Of a DNA stretch of 64,000 nt, positions 22,099 through 31,862 are shown one piece after another. The stretch covers positions 603,889,659 to 603,953,658 of the forward strand of contig CM061142.1 of the NCBI GenBank assembly GCA_030789695.1. Reading direction: 5' to 3'. The notes under the pieces were generated by a model. That model was not told the DNA's origin, ran no database searches, and saw only the letters and a list, made by a program, of their open reading frames with translations. Numbering within the stretch: position 1 is the stretch's first letter; the number at the start of each line of letters is the position of its first letter. The position numbers were made by a program, and so were the translations under genes. The stretch is from Scilla litardierei. Taxonomy: Eukaryota > Streptophyta > Magnoliopsida > Asparagales > Asparagaceae.

Positions 22099-23049
22099 TT
22101 ACCCAATCATGATTCTGAACAACTTAAGAGCATGATGTACGAGCACATAGTAGCCATCTTTGCTCCTCACCTCCTCCGTATGCACAATTGCAACAAACAA
22201 AGATGTTGTCATATCATTATTATCTCGGTTCCTCCTCTCAAGGCCGTCTCTCTTCCAATGTCTGGGTTTCTTGCAAATATAGCATGTTGTGCCTCTGGTC
22301 CTCGATTTATATCTCCTCCTATTGTCACCTCTCACATTGCTTTGCCCCAAAGCAAGTAGGCCCTGGCTGCCTGAATTTCCCTTGCTTAAATCAACTCCTG
22401 ACATCTGATCTCTCAACTGCTCATTGTAGAGCACTGTCTTCACATCGTTAAGACTAAGAGTATCCTGAGTATAGACCATAGTGTTGACAAATATCATGTA
22501 TCACTCTGGCAACGAAAGAAGCAGAATCATCACCTCATGCTCTGCATATATAGTTAACCAATGGCCCTTATCTTCATCACTAATATTTTGAAGGTATCCC
22601 GGTAATCTTTCAATGAGGTACCATCTCGCTTCTTGAAAGTGAACAACATCTTCAGCGAGTTTTGCCTATTGGTGAGTGACTTTTTCAGATACAGCTTCTC
22701 GGGCTTTTCTATAATCCCTTGGCCATAGTCTCCTCAGTCACCGGATAAATCAGCTCGTCTAATAAATTGACTTTGAAGGTTGTCATCATTGAATCCTCCA
22801 TCTCCGTCTTTTCCCTTTCTGATAGATCCATTGCTAAAGTCTCTGTGTCGTACACCACCTTGTGGACATGATCTTTCCTTATAAGATTTCCTTCACCTTG
22901 TATTACCATATCTCAAAGTTTTCATTGCCATCAAACTTATCAATTTTGTATTGCACCCCTCCAACCATCGCATACAAGCAACCCACATATGAACTCGAAC
23001 CAATTGTCTTACCGGTTGCATAACCTTTTGTAAAAGAACTCTTCGCCAT
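22099..23049 (-). pseudogene. Gag and nucleocapsid remnant of copia element G
   Basis: The start ATG is at 23049-23047 (MAKSSFTKG...), followed by YKIDKFDGNENFEIW, a typical copia Gag N-terminus, and then an in-frame stop. Later fragments include DLSEREKTEM and, near 22265, a nucleocapsid knuckle CYICKKPRHWKRDG, in which the last cysteine of the CCHC motif is replaced by Gly. Several frame changes are present. Confidence 0.75.
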
Positions 23050-23097
23050 CGCCTTGGACTTGTTCACAAATCTTGCGCGGCTACCACTTATTGGGAA

Positions 23098-24123
23098 TGA
23101 ATGTGATCATCTCTCTTAGGCTCCTATGCCCTCTTATAGACTTATCAAGAAAGAAATCCAAGTGGAATTTCAAGATCATTGTGCCAACGAACAAAGCTAA
23201 TGACATTCTCTACAAAACCTGCAACACATCACAATATATGAAATTAACGCAAAACAAAAGAATAACATGCACCTGACAACAAAATTTATACTAGTTTCAT
23301 CCTAAACTTGATGTACATCCATTTAGAGAGATCACTAATGCTTCACTAATCTTAGACAACAAGTTATGATGTTTGATTCAAGGATAAATCCAAACCCGCT
23401 AAGAAATCAGAGACGAAAACAATGGCTTTTGGCTCTTAGACAACCCGCCCTTGGCCCTCAGTTTGCCCGCTGTATATTCTACATGTAGCCACACACTTTG
23501 CAAAGAAATTTGCACAAGAATGGCCTCAAAACCTTAGCCAAAACCATGTTTATATATCATTGAATCCTCCTTATTGGGTCTGGAATCCGAAACGGGTTTG
23601 GATTCAACTGTTGCCCGCTTCCCGCGCCTGCATCTATGTCTGAATCATTGTGAGCCATCGATTAAAGGCGTGATTTGATCATGGGCTGACGTGTGTCCCT
23701 GCTGCTCCCCCACCCCCACCCCCTGCATGCAAACACATCACATGCATGCTACATGTTGCGGGCCGTCCCCCCCACCCCCCCCCCCCCCCCACCCCCCCAC
23801 CCCCCCTTGGTGCATGCAAACGCATCACATGCATGCTACATGTTGCGGGCCGTCCCCCCACCCCCCCACCCCCCCTTGGTGCATGCAAACGCATCACATG
23901 CATGCTACATGTTGCGGGCCGTGAGTGCGCACATGGCCTCCCGCTTATAGACCGAACTATTTCATTAGGCTTGGGCTTTACTATTCTGAAGAAACCTAAA
24001 TTAATTTATTTTTCAAGGCATCAGAATAACCTTGTTTTGGGCTCCAAAAAATTTCCAAAACATCCTTATATATTCTAGATTAATCCCAAGTTATTTTTGA
24101 TGTTTTAAGCATATTTTTCAACA
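23098..24123 (-). repeat. 5' LTR of copia element G
   Basis: On the minus strand it starts TGTTGAAAAATATG and ends just before TTCCCAATAAGTGGTAG, where a worn PBS would lie. It contains a three-copy minisatellite with C-rich spacers (about 23710-23923). Confidence 0.75.
23725..23923 (+). repeat. Minisatellite with poly-C spacers in the G 5' LTR
   Basis: There are three copies of a core running from TGCATGCAAAC to TTGCGGGCCGT, separated by C-rich runs of the type CCCCCCACCCCCCC. The runs could form i-motif or G-quadruplex structures on opposite strands. Poly-C runs are also error-prone in sequencing. Confidence 0.85.
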
Positions 24124-24300
24124 ACTTCTACTTATGGATTTTGATCTTTCACACACACATATATCCTTGAGCAAAAAGACTATTTGAAGTAGTGCATCCC
24201 TTCTCTGGATAAAAATAAAAAAGTAAAGTACACACAGTCACACACATAAAAAAGATACATGTTGTAACAAAAGCACACTCTTAACTCAACTTCAAAATGT

Positions 24301-24301
<1 letters not shown>

Positions 24302-24395
<94 letters not shown>
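24302..24395 (+). repeat. (AC)n(AG)n compound microsatellite
   Basis: An AC run of about 27 units is followed directly by an AG run of about 19 units. The reading frames through it are artefacts of the repeat. Confidence 0.95.
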
Positions 24396-24398
<3 letters not shown>

Positions 24399-25078
24399 CC
24401 ACCCCTACCCCACCCCAAAACCCCCACCACCACCACTCAAAAAAAGAACATAAATTAAGAAGTATAACGAAAAAGCCCTCTTCAATAATGAAAAAAATAT
24501 AACAAATAAAAAGAAAAGAGAAATCACCAAAACATTTAAGCAAAGTTACACGAAAACATTTAAGCAAAGTTACTTCATATAATTAGATCTACGACAACAT
24601 TATTTTAAATAGAATAAAAAATCAAAAATGTTTACAATGCCAAGAATGGCAATAAACTTTTCTGATAACAATAAGAAATAATACGACATGCGTTTACGAT
24701 TCATATAGTTGAATTAACTAGTATCCAATATAATTGAAGTCTTACTTCTTCTTTAATTACCAAATACATATGTCATTTTTGACAATATTTCTTACCATTG
24801 ATGGTATATAAATGTTACTCTCAAGACTGCATTTAGGTTAGAGGTAAACGCCGCCCAAGGAAGAAACAATAAAAATGGTTACAAAGCGAATCATTTACAT
24901 AAAGACAACATCAACAACAAATAACACTCACCGTCAAAAATTTCATTCATATTGTTGGATTAATGAGTACATCCTTACTTTCTTCCTGACAAGATATGAC
25001 CGGATATCTAAGGTGCTTTTTGACAAAAGATTTACTCATAATTATGCATATCTCACTACCAAAAGATTTTCTTTTTGC
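24396..25078 (+). other. A/T-rich upstream region of the zinc-finger gene
   Basis: No coding sequence or repeat is recognised. It is likely promoter and distal upstream DNA of the gene at 25176. Confidence 0.4.
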
Positions 25079-25086
25079 TATATAAA
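25079..25086 (+). promoter_or_regulatory. TATA box of the C2H2 gene
   Basis: TATATAAA lies 93 bases upstream of the first ATG and about 30 bases before a C/T-rich, start-site-like stretch. It gives a short leader and fits a plant core promoter. Confidence 0.6.
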
Positions 25087-25175
25087 CCCTCTTCATCTAT
25101 TCATTCTTCACACCAAATATTTTCTTCTCTATCTCTTATATATTATCAGTTTTGAACATCGACTCCTCCCCCACA

Positions 25176-26318
25176 ATGACCCCGCACCCTCCGTTCACAA
25201 CTACTACACCACTATCAAATTGGTCACATAACCTCATATCCATAATGAATGACTTTGAAATCGATCAATTCTTAGCTGAAACCAATGCGTTAGATGACTC
25301 TCTTTTCATAAACCCCTTGTTCCCAACTTCATACGATCCACCCATACCAGACTTCACAAAAACCATAGAACCTTCTATTTCTTGGCCAAGAAATCACATC
25401 AGCCCCTTTGATTTGGCAACTAGTCATATGCCTACATTTATGCCACACATCCGCCCTCCACCAAATCAGATCAATTTAGTCTATTATAATGCTTATTTTT
25501 TATCATACTCGGTGTATGAACTCCTATCGCTAGAAGATCAATCACAATTACCGTCTTTCTTTTCTCATCCAAACATTCCAATTAATGAGCAAGTACCAAT
25601 AGATTTTGTTAGCCAAAATCTCCTTGTGAACAACGGGGAGCAACCATTTCATTATTTCTCAACAAATCAAATTCTCCCGTGTAACAATAATGACCAACCA
25701 CTTCTGCATTCCTGTCCTAGCCAAAATTTTCCAATGAACCCTGAGATACAATCATATCAAATTCCTCTATTAGAAAACATCAATCGTGCGCCCCAAAATC
25801 AAGAGGTGGATCAAACACCAGTGATTGGATCAAGTTCAAAGTTTGCAAAAACTTTAAAGCATGTTTTGGAATATGATAGGGAGGGGGTCAAGTCTTTCTT
25901 AGCTGGATTAGTTCGACCAGGGTCAGATGTTGCTCGGATCTATAAGTGTGAGATTTGCTCCATGGAGTTTGTCAATGCTCATGCTTACGGCGGGCACAAG
26001 AGCTCTCACAGCAAGAAGAGAAAAGAGTTGGACCTTGCTACAAAGAAAAGTGAAAAATCTAAGAAGATGAAATTGGTTAGTACGTGGATCTCTTATTCTT
26101 CCTCTTTTGTGAAGAGCAAAGTGAAAATGGAACAAGGAAGGGTCTCAAATCGAAAAGGAAGCAGTGCACAAAAGATACATGTTGTTAAAAAGAAAATGAA
26201 CAATGAGGATAATAACAGTGAAAGTTATATAGATGATAAAAAAGAATCGGGATTGGAGAGCGATGAACCTGTGAATAGTGGATTTCAGGTTGGAGATCAC
26301 ATTGCTCAAGAAAACTAA
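25176..26318 (+). CDS. Single C2H2 zinc-finger protein, plant type, intronless
   Basis: The protein has 380 aa from the first ATG (25176, MTPHPPF...). The frame is open a little further upstream but only from a TTG, and a second possible start is MNDFEIDQF. The N-terminal two thirds are rich in Asn, Pro, Ser and Gln, like a disordered activation or adaptor region. One zinc finger has Cys258, Cys261, His274 and His278 (C-X2-C-X12-H-X3-H), with NAHAYGGH in place of the plant QALGGH helix motif. Behind it lie lysine-rich stretches (SKKRKELD, KKSEKSKKMK) that could be a nuclear localisation signal, then an acidic Ser-rich tail. I infer a nuclear DNA-binding or regulatory protein, but I do not recognise the subfamily. 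AATAAA follows within about five bases of the stop. It is the only likely host gene in the window. Confidence 0.7.
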   Translation: MTPHPPFTTTTPLSNWSHNLISIMNDFEIDQFLAETNALDDSLFINPLFPTSYDPPIPDFTKTIEPSISWPRNHISPFDLATSHMPTFMPHIRPPPNQINLVYYNAYFLSYSVYELLSLEDQSQLPSFFSHPNIPINEQVPIDFVSQNLLVNNGEQPFHYFSTNQILPCNNNDQPLLHSCPSQNFPMNPEIQSYQIPLLENINRAPQNQEVDQTPVIGSSSKFAKTLKHVLEYDREGVKSFLAGLVRPGSDVARIYKCEICSMEFVNAHAYGGHKSSHSKKRKELDLATKKSEKSKKMKLVSTWISYSSSFVKSKVKMEQGRVSNRKGSSAQKIHVVKKKMNNEDNNSESYIDDKKESGLESDEPVNSGFQVGDHIAQEN

Positions 26319-27226
26319 GAATAAAAGCTATGAATTTAAGAAGTATTTAAGGCATATTTGTTTCTAGCTAGGTAGGATGTTTGCTTCGTTGCAATGAAAG
26401 GTTTTGTCTTTTTCCTTTTATTTTTTACCTTATTACATTTAGTGTCTTGTTGGTCCTTTTCTTATTTTGAGAAGAGTTGCCTTTTCTTCTTTTTCCCGTT
26501 ATAGAAAAATCAATAACCGTTGAGCATTTTGTACCGTGATATGCTATGAGCCTCATATGTCTCTCGATATCGATGCATAGTTGTGTTTTGAAATGTGAAC
26601 ACATGCTTCCCTTTGTGGACTGTGTAATTCATAATGTCCATGACAAAATAGCGAGTATATATTAAAAATGAATCACATGGAAAAAAGATTAAAAACAATT
26701 TGAAATTTAAATATGATAGAAATATGGCAATATATGCAATTTAAGAACAGTTTATGCAATGTAAAAATCGAATTACAAAAAATAGACATAATATTAACAT
26801 ATTGGACAGATTTATCTTAACGAATTTTGTACACATCCATGTCTGTTTCGAATGGTTCAGTGACAAATTCTGTATTTTCCTCGGTGCTAAACATACAATG
26901 ATGTGATGAATAATACTCCTAAAGGAGGGGTTTGAGCAAAAAAACTTGTTTTTTAGAACGAATCAAAGTTCAAGGTGGTTATTGAAATTTAGCCATTAAT
27001 TTACTTGATTTGGAGTTAACTGTAAGAGTTAATTCTTTTTTATGTACGATTATTTTTTTCTTTTATGACGTGTTCTTTCTCTCATTGAGGTTTTTATAAG
27101 CATCCGGTCTTTTTTCAAAAAAAAATCACTCCAAAACCATCTTTTAGCAGACTACGTCTAAAGCATATATGCTTGCACGAAAAGGATTTAAAATATTGGT
27201 TGCAAATGCATTTTATTGTAAACGGA
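26319..27226 (+). other. 3' flank of the zinc-finger gene
   Basis: A/T-rich. The first few hundred bases probably contain the 3' UTR. I see nothing else that can be named. Confidence 0.4.
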
Positions 27227-27364
27227 TGTTAACGAGTATTTGTATTAGCATTACATCTTATCTATAGGATAAGATCGTATCTATTGTACCCTATCCTTGT
27301 ACGCTCTTCCCTCCACTATAAATAAAGAGATGTGGACTCCTCCCCAGATTGATGATTCATAACA
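27227..27364 (+). repeat. Short (138-bp) LTR of a copia/TRIM-like element
   Basis: The ends are TGTTA...TAACA. It contains a palindromic block TTATCTATAGGATAA and a TATA-like CTATAAATAAAGAG, and is followed at once by a PBS-like TGTTATCAGCACGAG. The second LTR is not found before 28390, so the element is truncated. Confidence 0.6.
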
Positions 27365-28391
27365 TGTTATCAGCACGAGCCTCTAAATAAATTTCCACAA
27401 AAACTGATCGTTGCGAAAGCGAAGGAAAGGCGGTAGATCCACGCGCGTGGCTTCGTCTACTACAAACGGGCGTCGTCATCCACGCGTAGGCTTCGTCAAC
27501 CATCGCTAGATCTGGAGGACGGATCAAGAGGTACGATTTAATTTTTAATCATGATCATGATTTATTTTTCCATTGATCTCACAAGATCAAAGTAATTTTT
27601 TGGGTTAATAGAATAAAACGACGATTTTTAATCGTCGATTATCGTTTTCGTTTCATTAAAACCCCTATTTTTAGGGTTGATTTATATGAAATTTTTTAAT
27701 ACCTTTCAATAGAAAATAAATATCGGAAATCGACCCCCCCCCCTCCCACGGCTCTGCAGGTGGCCTTGGCACCGGCCGTCGTGGGTCGCCCCGCGCCCTA
27801 AAGGCGTCCCATCTGCCTCACGGCGAGGCTGTCCATGCGCCCTCGCCTCTCGGCATGGCTGATATACCCCCCTCACGGCAGGGCTGCTTCCTGACCCGCC
27901 CACGGCGGAGAAACCCCCTTCCGCCCTCTCGCAATAGGCGTTGATGGGGGCGGTGGCGACAACCCCTAGCCACCGCACCCTCTCTTCTCTCGCAAATCGT
28001 TTGGATCGAAGGCCCACACACAACAGAAAAAAAGTATAGCGCTGGCCTGAGGCCCGCAATTCAGGCCCACAACAAAATAATAATAATAAATATGTGGCGT
28101 GGACTTGAAGCCCGCAGCCACACTGCGGGCTTCAGGCCCGCAGTTCGAATAAAATGAAAAAAACCAGAAAGAAACAAAAAATATATTGAAAATGAAAAGG
28201 GGATGGGTTATAAATATGAATAAATAGGCTTTCGGGGGCCTAAAAATTACAAAAAATTTGTATATAATGAGGGGCTAAAATGGGACCATATTGGGATATT
28301 TAGGGACTTGTGGGGATAATTTGGGGGACATAAAAGGAAAAACTATTTCCTTTTTCATGAAGAACAAATATATTGGGCATCGTTCAAAGTT
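27365..28391 (+). other. PBS and internal fragment of the short-LTR element, with unassigned GC-rich sequence
   Basis: TGTTATCAGCACGAG (27365-27379) is a PBS variant seen in some plant copia elements. Downstream is a leader with two near repeats of TCCACGCG...GGCTTCGTC, then a GC-rich part (27730-28010) and an 11-base perfect hairpin, GAAGCCCGCAG / CTGCGGGCTTC (28107-28133). There is no gag or pol. It ends where the family C LTR tail begins. Confidence 0.4.
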
Positions 28392-28482
28392 ATTTTGTAT
28401 TTCCTTTCGTAACTCTCGCTACTTTGGGATCACCTATGACGGATTCGTAATTCCCGGATATCCTGGTGAGCAGGGCGTTACA
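28392..28482 (+). repeat. Family C LTR0, 3' tail only
   Basis: These 91 bases align with the last 90 of LTR1 (57323-57412) and LTR2 (60994-61084): TTTTGTATTTCC, CGTAACTCTCGCT, TTTGGGATCACC, GGATTCGTA, and the end GGGCGTTACA. The upstream part is missing. Confidence 0.8.
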
Positions 28483-28643
28483 TTTTGGTGGCATATGCAG
28501 GTCTCCTCACTGCGTTGTGTAAGGGTAGTGCGTGTAGTGTTCCTAGGGAAGTTGAGTCTTAAGGTGGGTAGTATCCAGCCTTAGCATAGACCCTTTATTT
28601 TAGAAAGTCCGGGGGGACAGACTTTATTTTAAAGTGGGTAGAT
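28483..28643 (+). other. Family C internal region 1 (161 bp)
   Basis: It lies between the LTR0 end (GTTACA) and the LTR1 start (TGTAATACC). It begins TTTTGGTGGC, where a PBS is expected, and ends with purine-rich AAAGTGGGTAGAT, where a polypurine tract is expected. Its twin is at 57413-57572. There is no ORF. Confidence 0.75.
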
Positions 28644-31600
28644 TGTAATACCACTATGTGTTATATACTTTATTTGTGTGCGTGTTTGGATGTATAATGG
28701 TTAGTGTTTATACTTGGATAGCGATGTGAATATATTCTTGTGTTAATATGTGTATGAGTGTAGTGCATACATGTTAGTAGATCCATATGTTTGTGTGGCT
28801 AGAGTGTGTGACTTGATATTATGTGTGTGGTATATGTGAATGTATGTGTGTTTTCATATTTTATATGTGTGATGTATTATGGAGTGAAGGTGTAAGGTTT
28901 TGTACGTAGCTTTAGATATAGACATTAGGTGTATATTGGATTTCTCTTGTGTGCATCTTGTTGTGTGTGATGGTGTATTGCCTATATCGTGTTACATACA
29001 CTAAGGTATTGGATATCTATTATACATTTGACAACCTTTTTTAAAATTCTAGTGCTGACTAGAACAAGATAAAGAGTAGCTGAGATTTGATCCTGGAAAA
29101 TGAAAGGTTGAGAAGAAGCTTTGAAATCATGAATGTGAACTTTGAAATTTGGTCCAACTTTGAAAGCAGCCAGTGAACCAGTTTCGCGCCGAAGGCATCC
29201 GCAAAATTTTATTACGCTAATTTGTTTCCGCGCCAAATGTGACAGCTAAATTTTTGTTGTTGTTCCGTGCCCAAGGCGCACGCGCCGAATTTGTTGTTTG
29301 ACGCAAATTTGTTATTCCGCGCCAAAGGCGTCCGCGTCGAATTTGGTGTTCTGTGCCGAAGGCGCCCATGCCGCTAAATATTTTTGCGAATAAGTTGTTG
29401 TTCGCAGGGGAAAATCTTAAATGAACAATGCCCACGAGCACGGTTTTTTATTCTAATTTGTTGTTCCACGACAAAGGCATCCGCGCCAAATTTATTGTTC
29501 TACATCGCCGAAGGCGCTCGTGCCGAATTTGTTGTTTCGTGTCGAAGGTGCCTACGTCGAATTTGTTGTTCCGTGTCAAAGGCGCCTGTGCCGCTAAATA
29601 TTTTTACGATAATTTGTTGTTCTTTTAAATTTTAATAATTTTTTGGGGAACAAAGATTTCGCGGGGAAAATCTTAAATGAACCGTGTCCGCGGGCATGTG
29701 TTATGACTAGTATATATATATATTGTGTGGACTATAGTGTATTGATTGTAGATTGAGTGTATGAATACATGTATGGGTATTTGTATGCATGTATAAGGAT
29801 ATGTATATGCATACATGTGATTTGATAGTGTGAAAGGGGTTAAGATAGTGGCATTGTTGTAATTAGTTAAGGCGTGTGTATAGTAGAGAGGTGGGTGTGC
29901 ATAGTATAGCCTATTTGGTATATCCTACAAGTAGTGAGGGTATTATGGTCTTTGAGCTTCTAAAGGGTATTTTAATAATTTTATGGTGATCATGCTTATC
30001 TTTAGTATAAGCTTAGAAATCTCTAGATCTCTCCTTCACTTTCTCCTCTCATTTTCTCACCTTTCTATCTTTGTTTTTCTTCTTCCCCTTTTTGCTTGCC
30101 ATGGCCAAACCACCCCTTGGGTTTGTAGAGAGGCAAAACACCCGTAGGGCTTCATCACCCTCACTCTGCACACTCTAGTAGCATCCATTACTTCATTGCG
30201 TGCATGTGGGTCATTTAGGAGCTCAAGAGAGAAGGATTCAAGGGCAATTTGTGAGCTTTTTGTGATGGAGCTTGGAGAGAGTTTTCATGGAGCCTAGTCG
30301 GAGTTTTTCGGGGATTAAAGGAAGCATCTTAAGGTAGGAATCCAACCCCACATGGTATGTTATTTGCATAACTACATGTTTTCCATGCCTTGCTTAACTA
30401 CATGCTTTCCATGCCTTGCTTTGATGTATAATTACTAAAGTTGGCTCCTATTATATGTGCTCATGTTAAAAATGCTCCTTTCCCCATGCTAACATGAAAA
30501 CATGGCAAGCTTTCTCTAGGATGGAAGTCATTGTTTAGCAAGTTGTAAACTTTAGTAGCTCTTAGTGAAAAAGGTGTTATCTTTATTGTGCTTGCATGCT
30601 CAACATGGTCTCTTTATTATGCTTCCTTAACTATGCAAGTTTAATTGTTAACTTTATTAAGAATTCTGGTTAAAGTTGCCATCTTTATTGCTAAAGTTGC
30701 CAAATTGTTTATGTTTCAAGCAAAGTTGTTATCTTTCTAATCAATCATGAAAGTTGTTAACTTGACGAGGAAATTAGAATGCAAGTTGCCCTCTTTCTAA
30801 TACGTGGTGCACAAGTTGAAAGCTTTCATGTAATTTATAAGATATTGATTGTTCTTAAGTAGGCATTCTTCATTTCTGGTTGTGGCATTGCAATGAAAGA
30901 AAGAAAAGGATGAGAAGCGAGGAAAAGTTGAGTATGTGGGAGTTGGCCTTGATGATTGTAACATGTCTTACGACCATATTCTTACACATGAATGGGAGGT
31001 AGGAGGGTGGACATGGCTTAGTTGTATGTGGTTATTGTGTGATGAGCGATGGGCATGACATAATGGGCATGACCCTTATTATGAGAGAATGGTGATGTTC
31101 CATACCACCAGGTCATGGGGACCACATTGCCCATGCATGTGTAACACTATGGTTTCATGGTATGATTAACACCTTTGTATGAATCATGCTGTAGAGTCGC
31201 CTAATGTTTGTAGTTCCTTACCACTTGTGTAACACTTGTTTATTTCCTCTTGTAGCTATTGTTGCTTGTGTTTATTTTACTTATGTTGTCTCACTCTTGT
31301 TGTTTGTAGCTTCCTTTATGTTATGCATTCAATGCTTTATGTCATACACATGTTTCCCTTAGGTTATTCATGCTTTCAATTGAACATTGCCATGGTTGCA
31401 TTTAGAGTAGTTGCATTGTCATAAGTAGCATGCTATGTGGAGTTTGGATATCCTACTGGGTCACGCATTGATGAGTCCCACTCGTAAATTTTCGGGTAGT
31501 ACGTTTTGGTGGCGTGAAGCTGGAAATGCTTTGGGGATCTTGGAAGTGTAGTTTTGAGAGTGTGTTGTTGAGAATATTGTGTTAGGGTGAGTGATGTTGT

Positions 31601-31674
31601 AGTTGGGACTCTTCTTGTATATGATGATGTATATGTTAAAGATGTTGTATAACATCAGACTTGATGATATATAT
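28644..31674 (+). repeat. Family C LTR1, left part (interrupted by a LINE)
   Basis: It starts TGTAATACC and aligns nearly throughout with LTR2 from 57573, apart from the Helitron at 29016-29710. The continuation after the LINE is at 57150-57412. It is A/T-rich and contains many copies of an AAGTTG(C/T)-type stretch (about 30500-30800) but no protein-coding signal. Confidence 0.8.
29016..29710 (+). mobile_element. Small non-autonomous Helitron
   Basis: It is a 695-bp insertion, present in LTR1 and absent at the same point of LTR2. It starts TCTATTATAC after an A and ends GACTAG before a T, as Helitrons do. Just upstream of CTAG is a degenerate hairpin block, CCGTGTCCGCGGGCATG, with a related block at about 29430. 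The inside is an array of roughly 35-bp repeats of the type TTTGTTGTTCCGCGCCGAAGG (first bases given as separate parts: TTTGTTGTTCCG, CGCCGAAGGCGCC). There is no helicase. Confidence 0.65.
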
Positions 31675-31862
31675 TTTTTTGACGAGTAATGTGGATCTTT
31701 ATTAAAAGACAAAACAATACATAACATCCTCTATGGGGTGCTAGTTTGGGGTTAGAAAGAGAGGGGATAGGGCACAAGCGCCATCACCCACTACAGACTA
31801 GCCCCTAGTAGCATCCCCCCCCCCCCCGGGCAAAATATGTACAGAGTAAATACAATAAGGTA
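31675..31862 (-). other. LINE 3' UTR and short poly-A
   Basis: Noncoding sequence after the last ORF2 fragment. It ends in a short A run (minus strand) directly next to the target duplication, as expected from target-primed reverse transcription. It includes a plus-strand poly-C run at 31817-31829. Confidence 0.7.

Larger units (their letters stand above)
19275..24123 (-). mobile_element. Copia element G, old and internally deleted
   Basis: It is bounded by a pair of LTRs, 19275-20151 (3') and 23098-24123 (5'), that are clearly related but differ throughout, so the insertion is old. The internal region is under 3 kb and holds gag, a nucleocapsid fragment and an integrase fragment. RT and RNaseH are missing. 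I see no matching five-base target duplication (GGGGA, ACTTC). Confidence 0.8.

Noticed and set aside
24292..24567. Frames rich in Thr-His or Ser-Leu-Cys-Val across the AC/AG microsatellite
   Set aside because: Products of dinucleotide repeats, with no conserved segment.
25152..25175. Start of the zinc-finger ORF at 25152
   Set aside because: The codon there is TTG. The first ATG in frame is at 25176, 93 bases from the TATA box, which is a better plant start.
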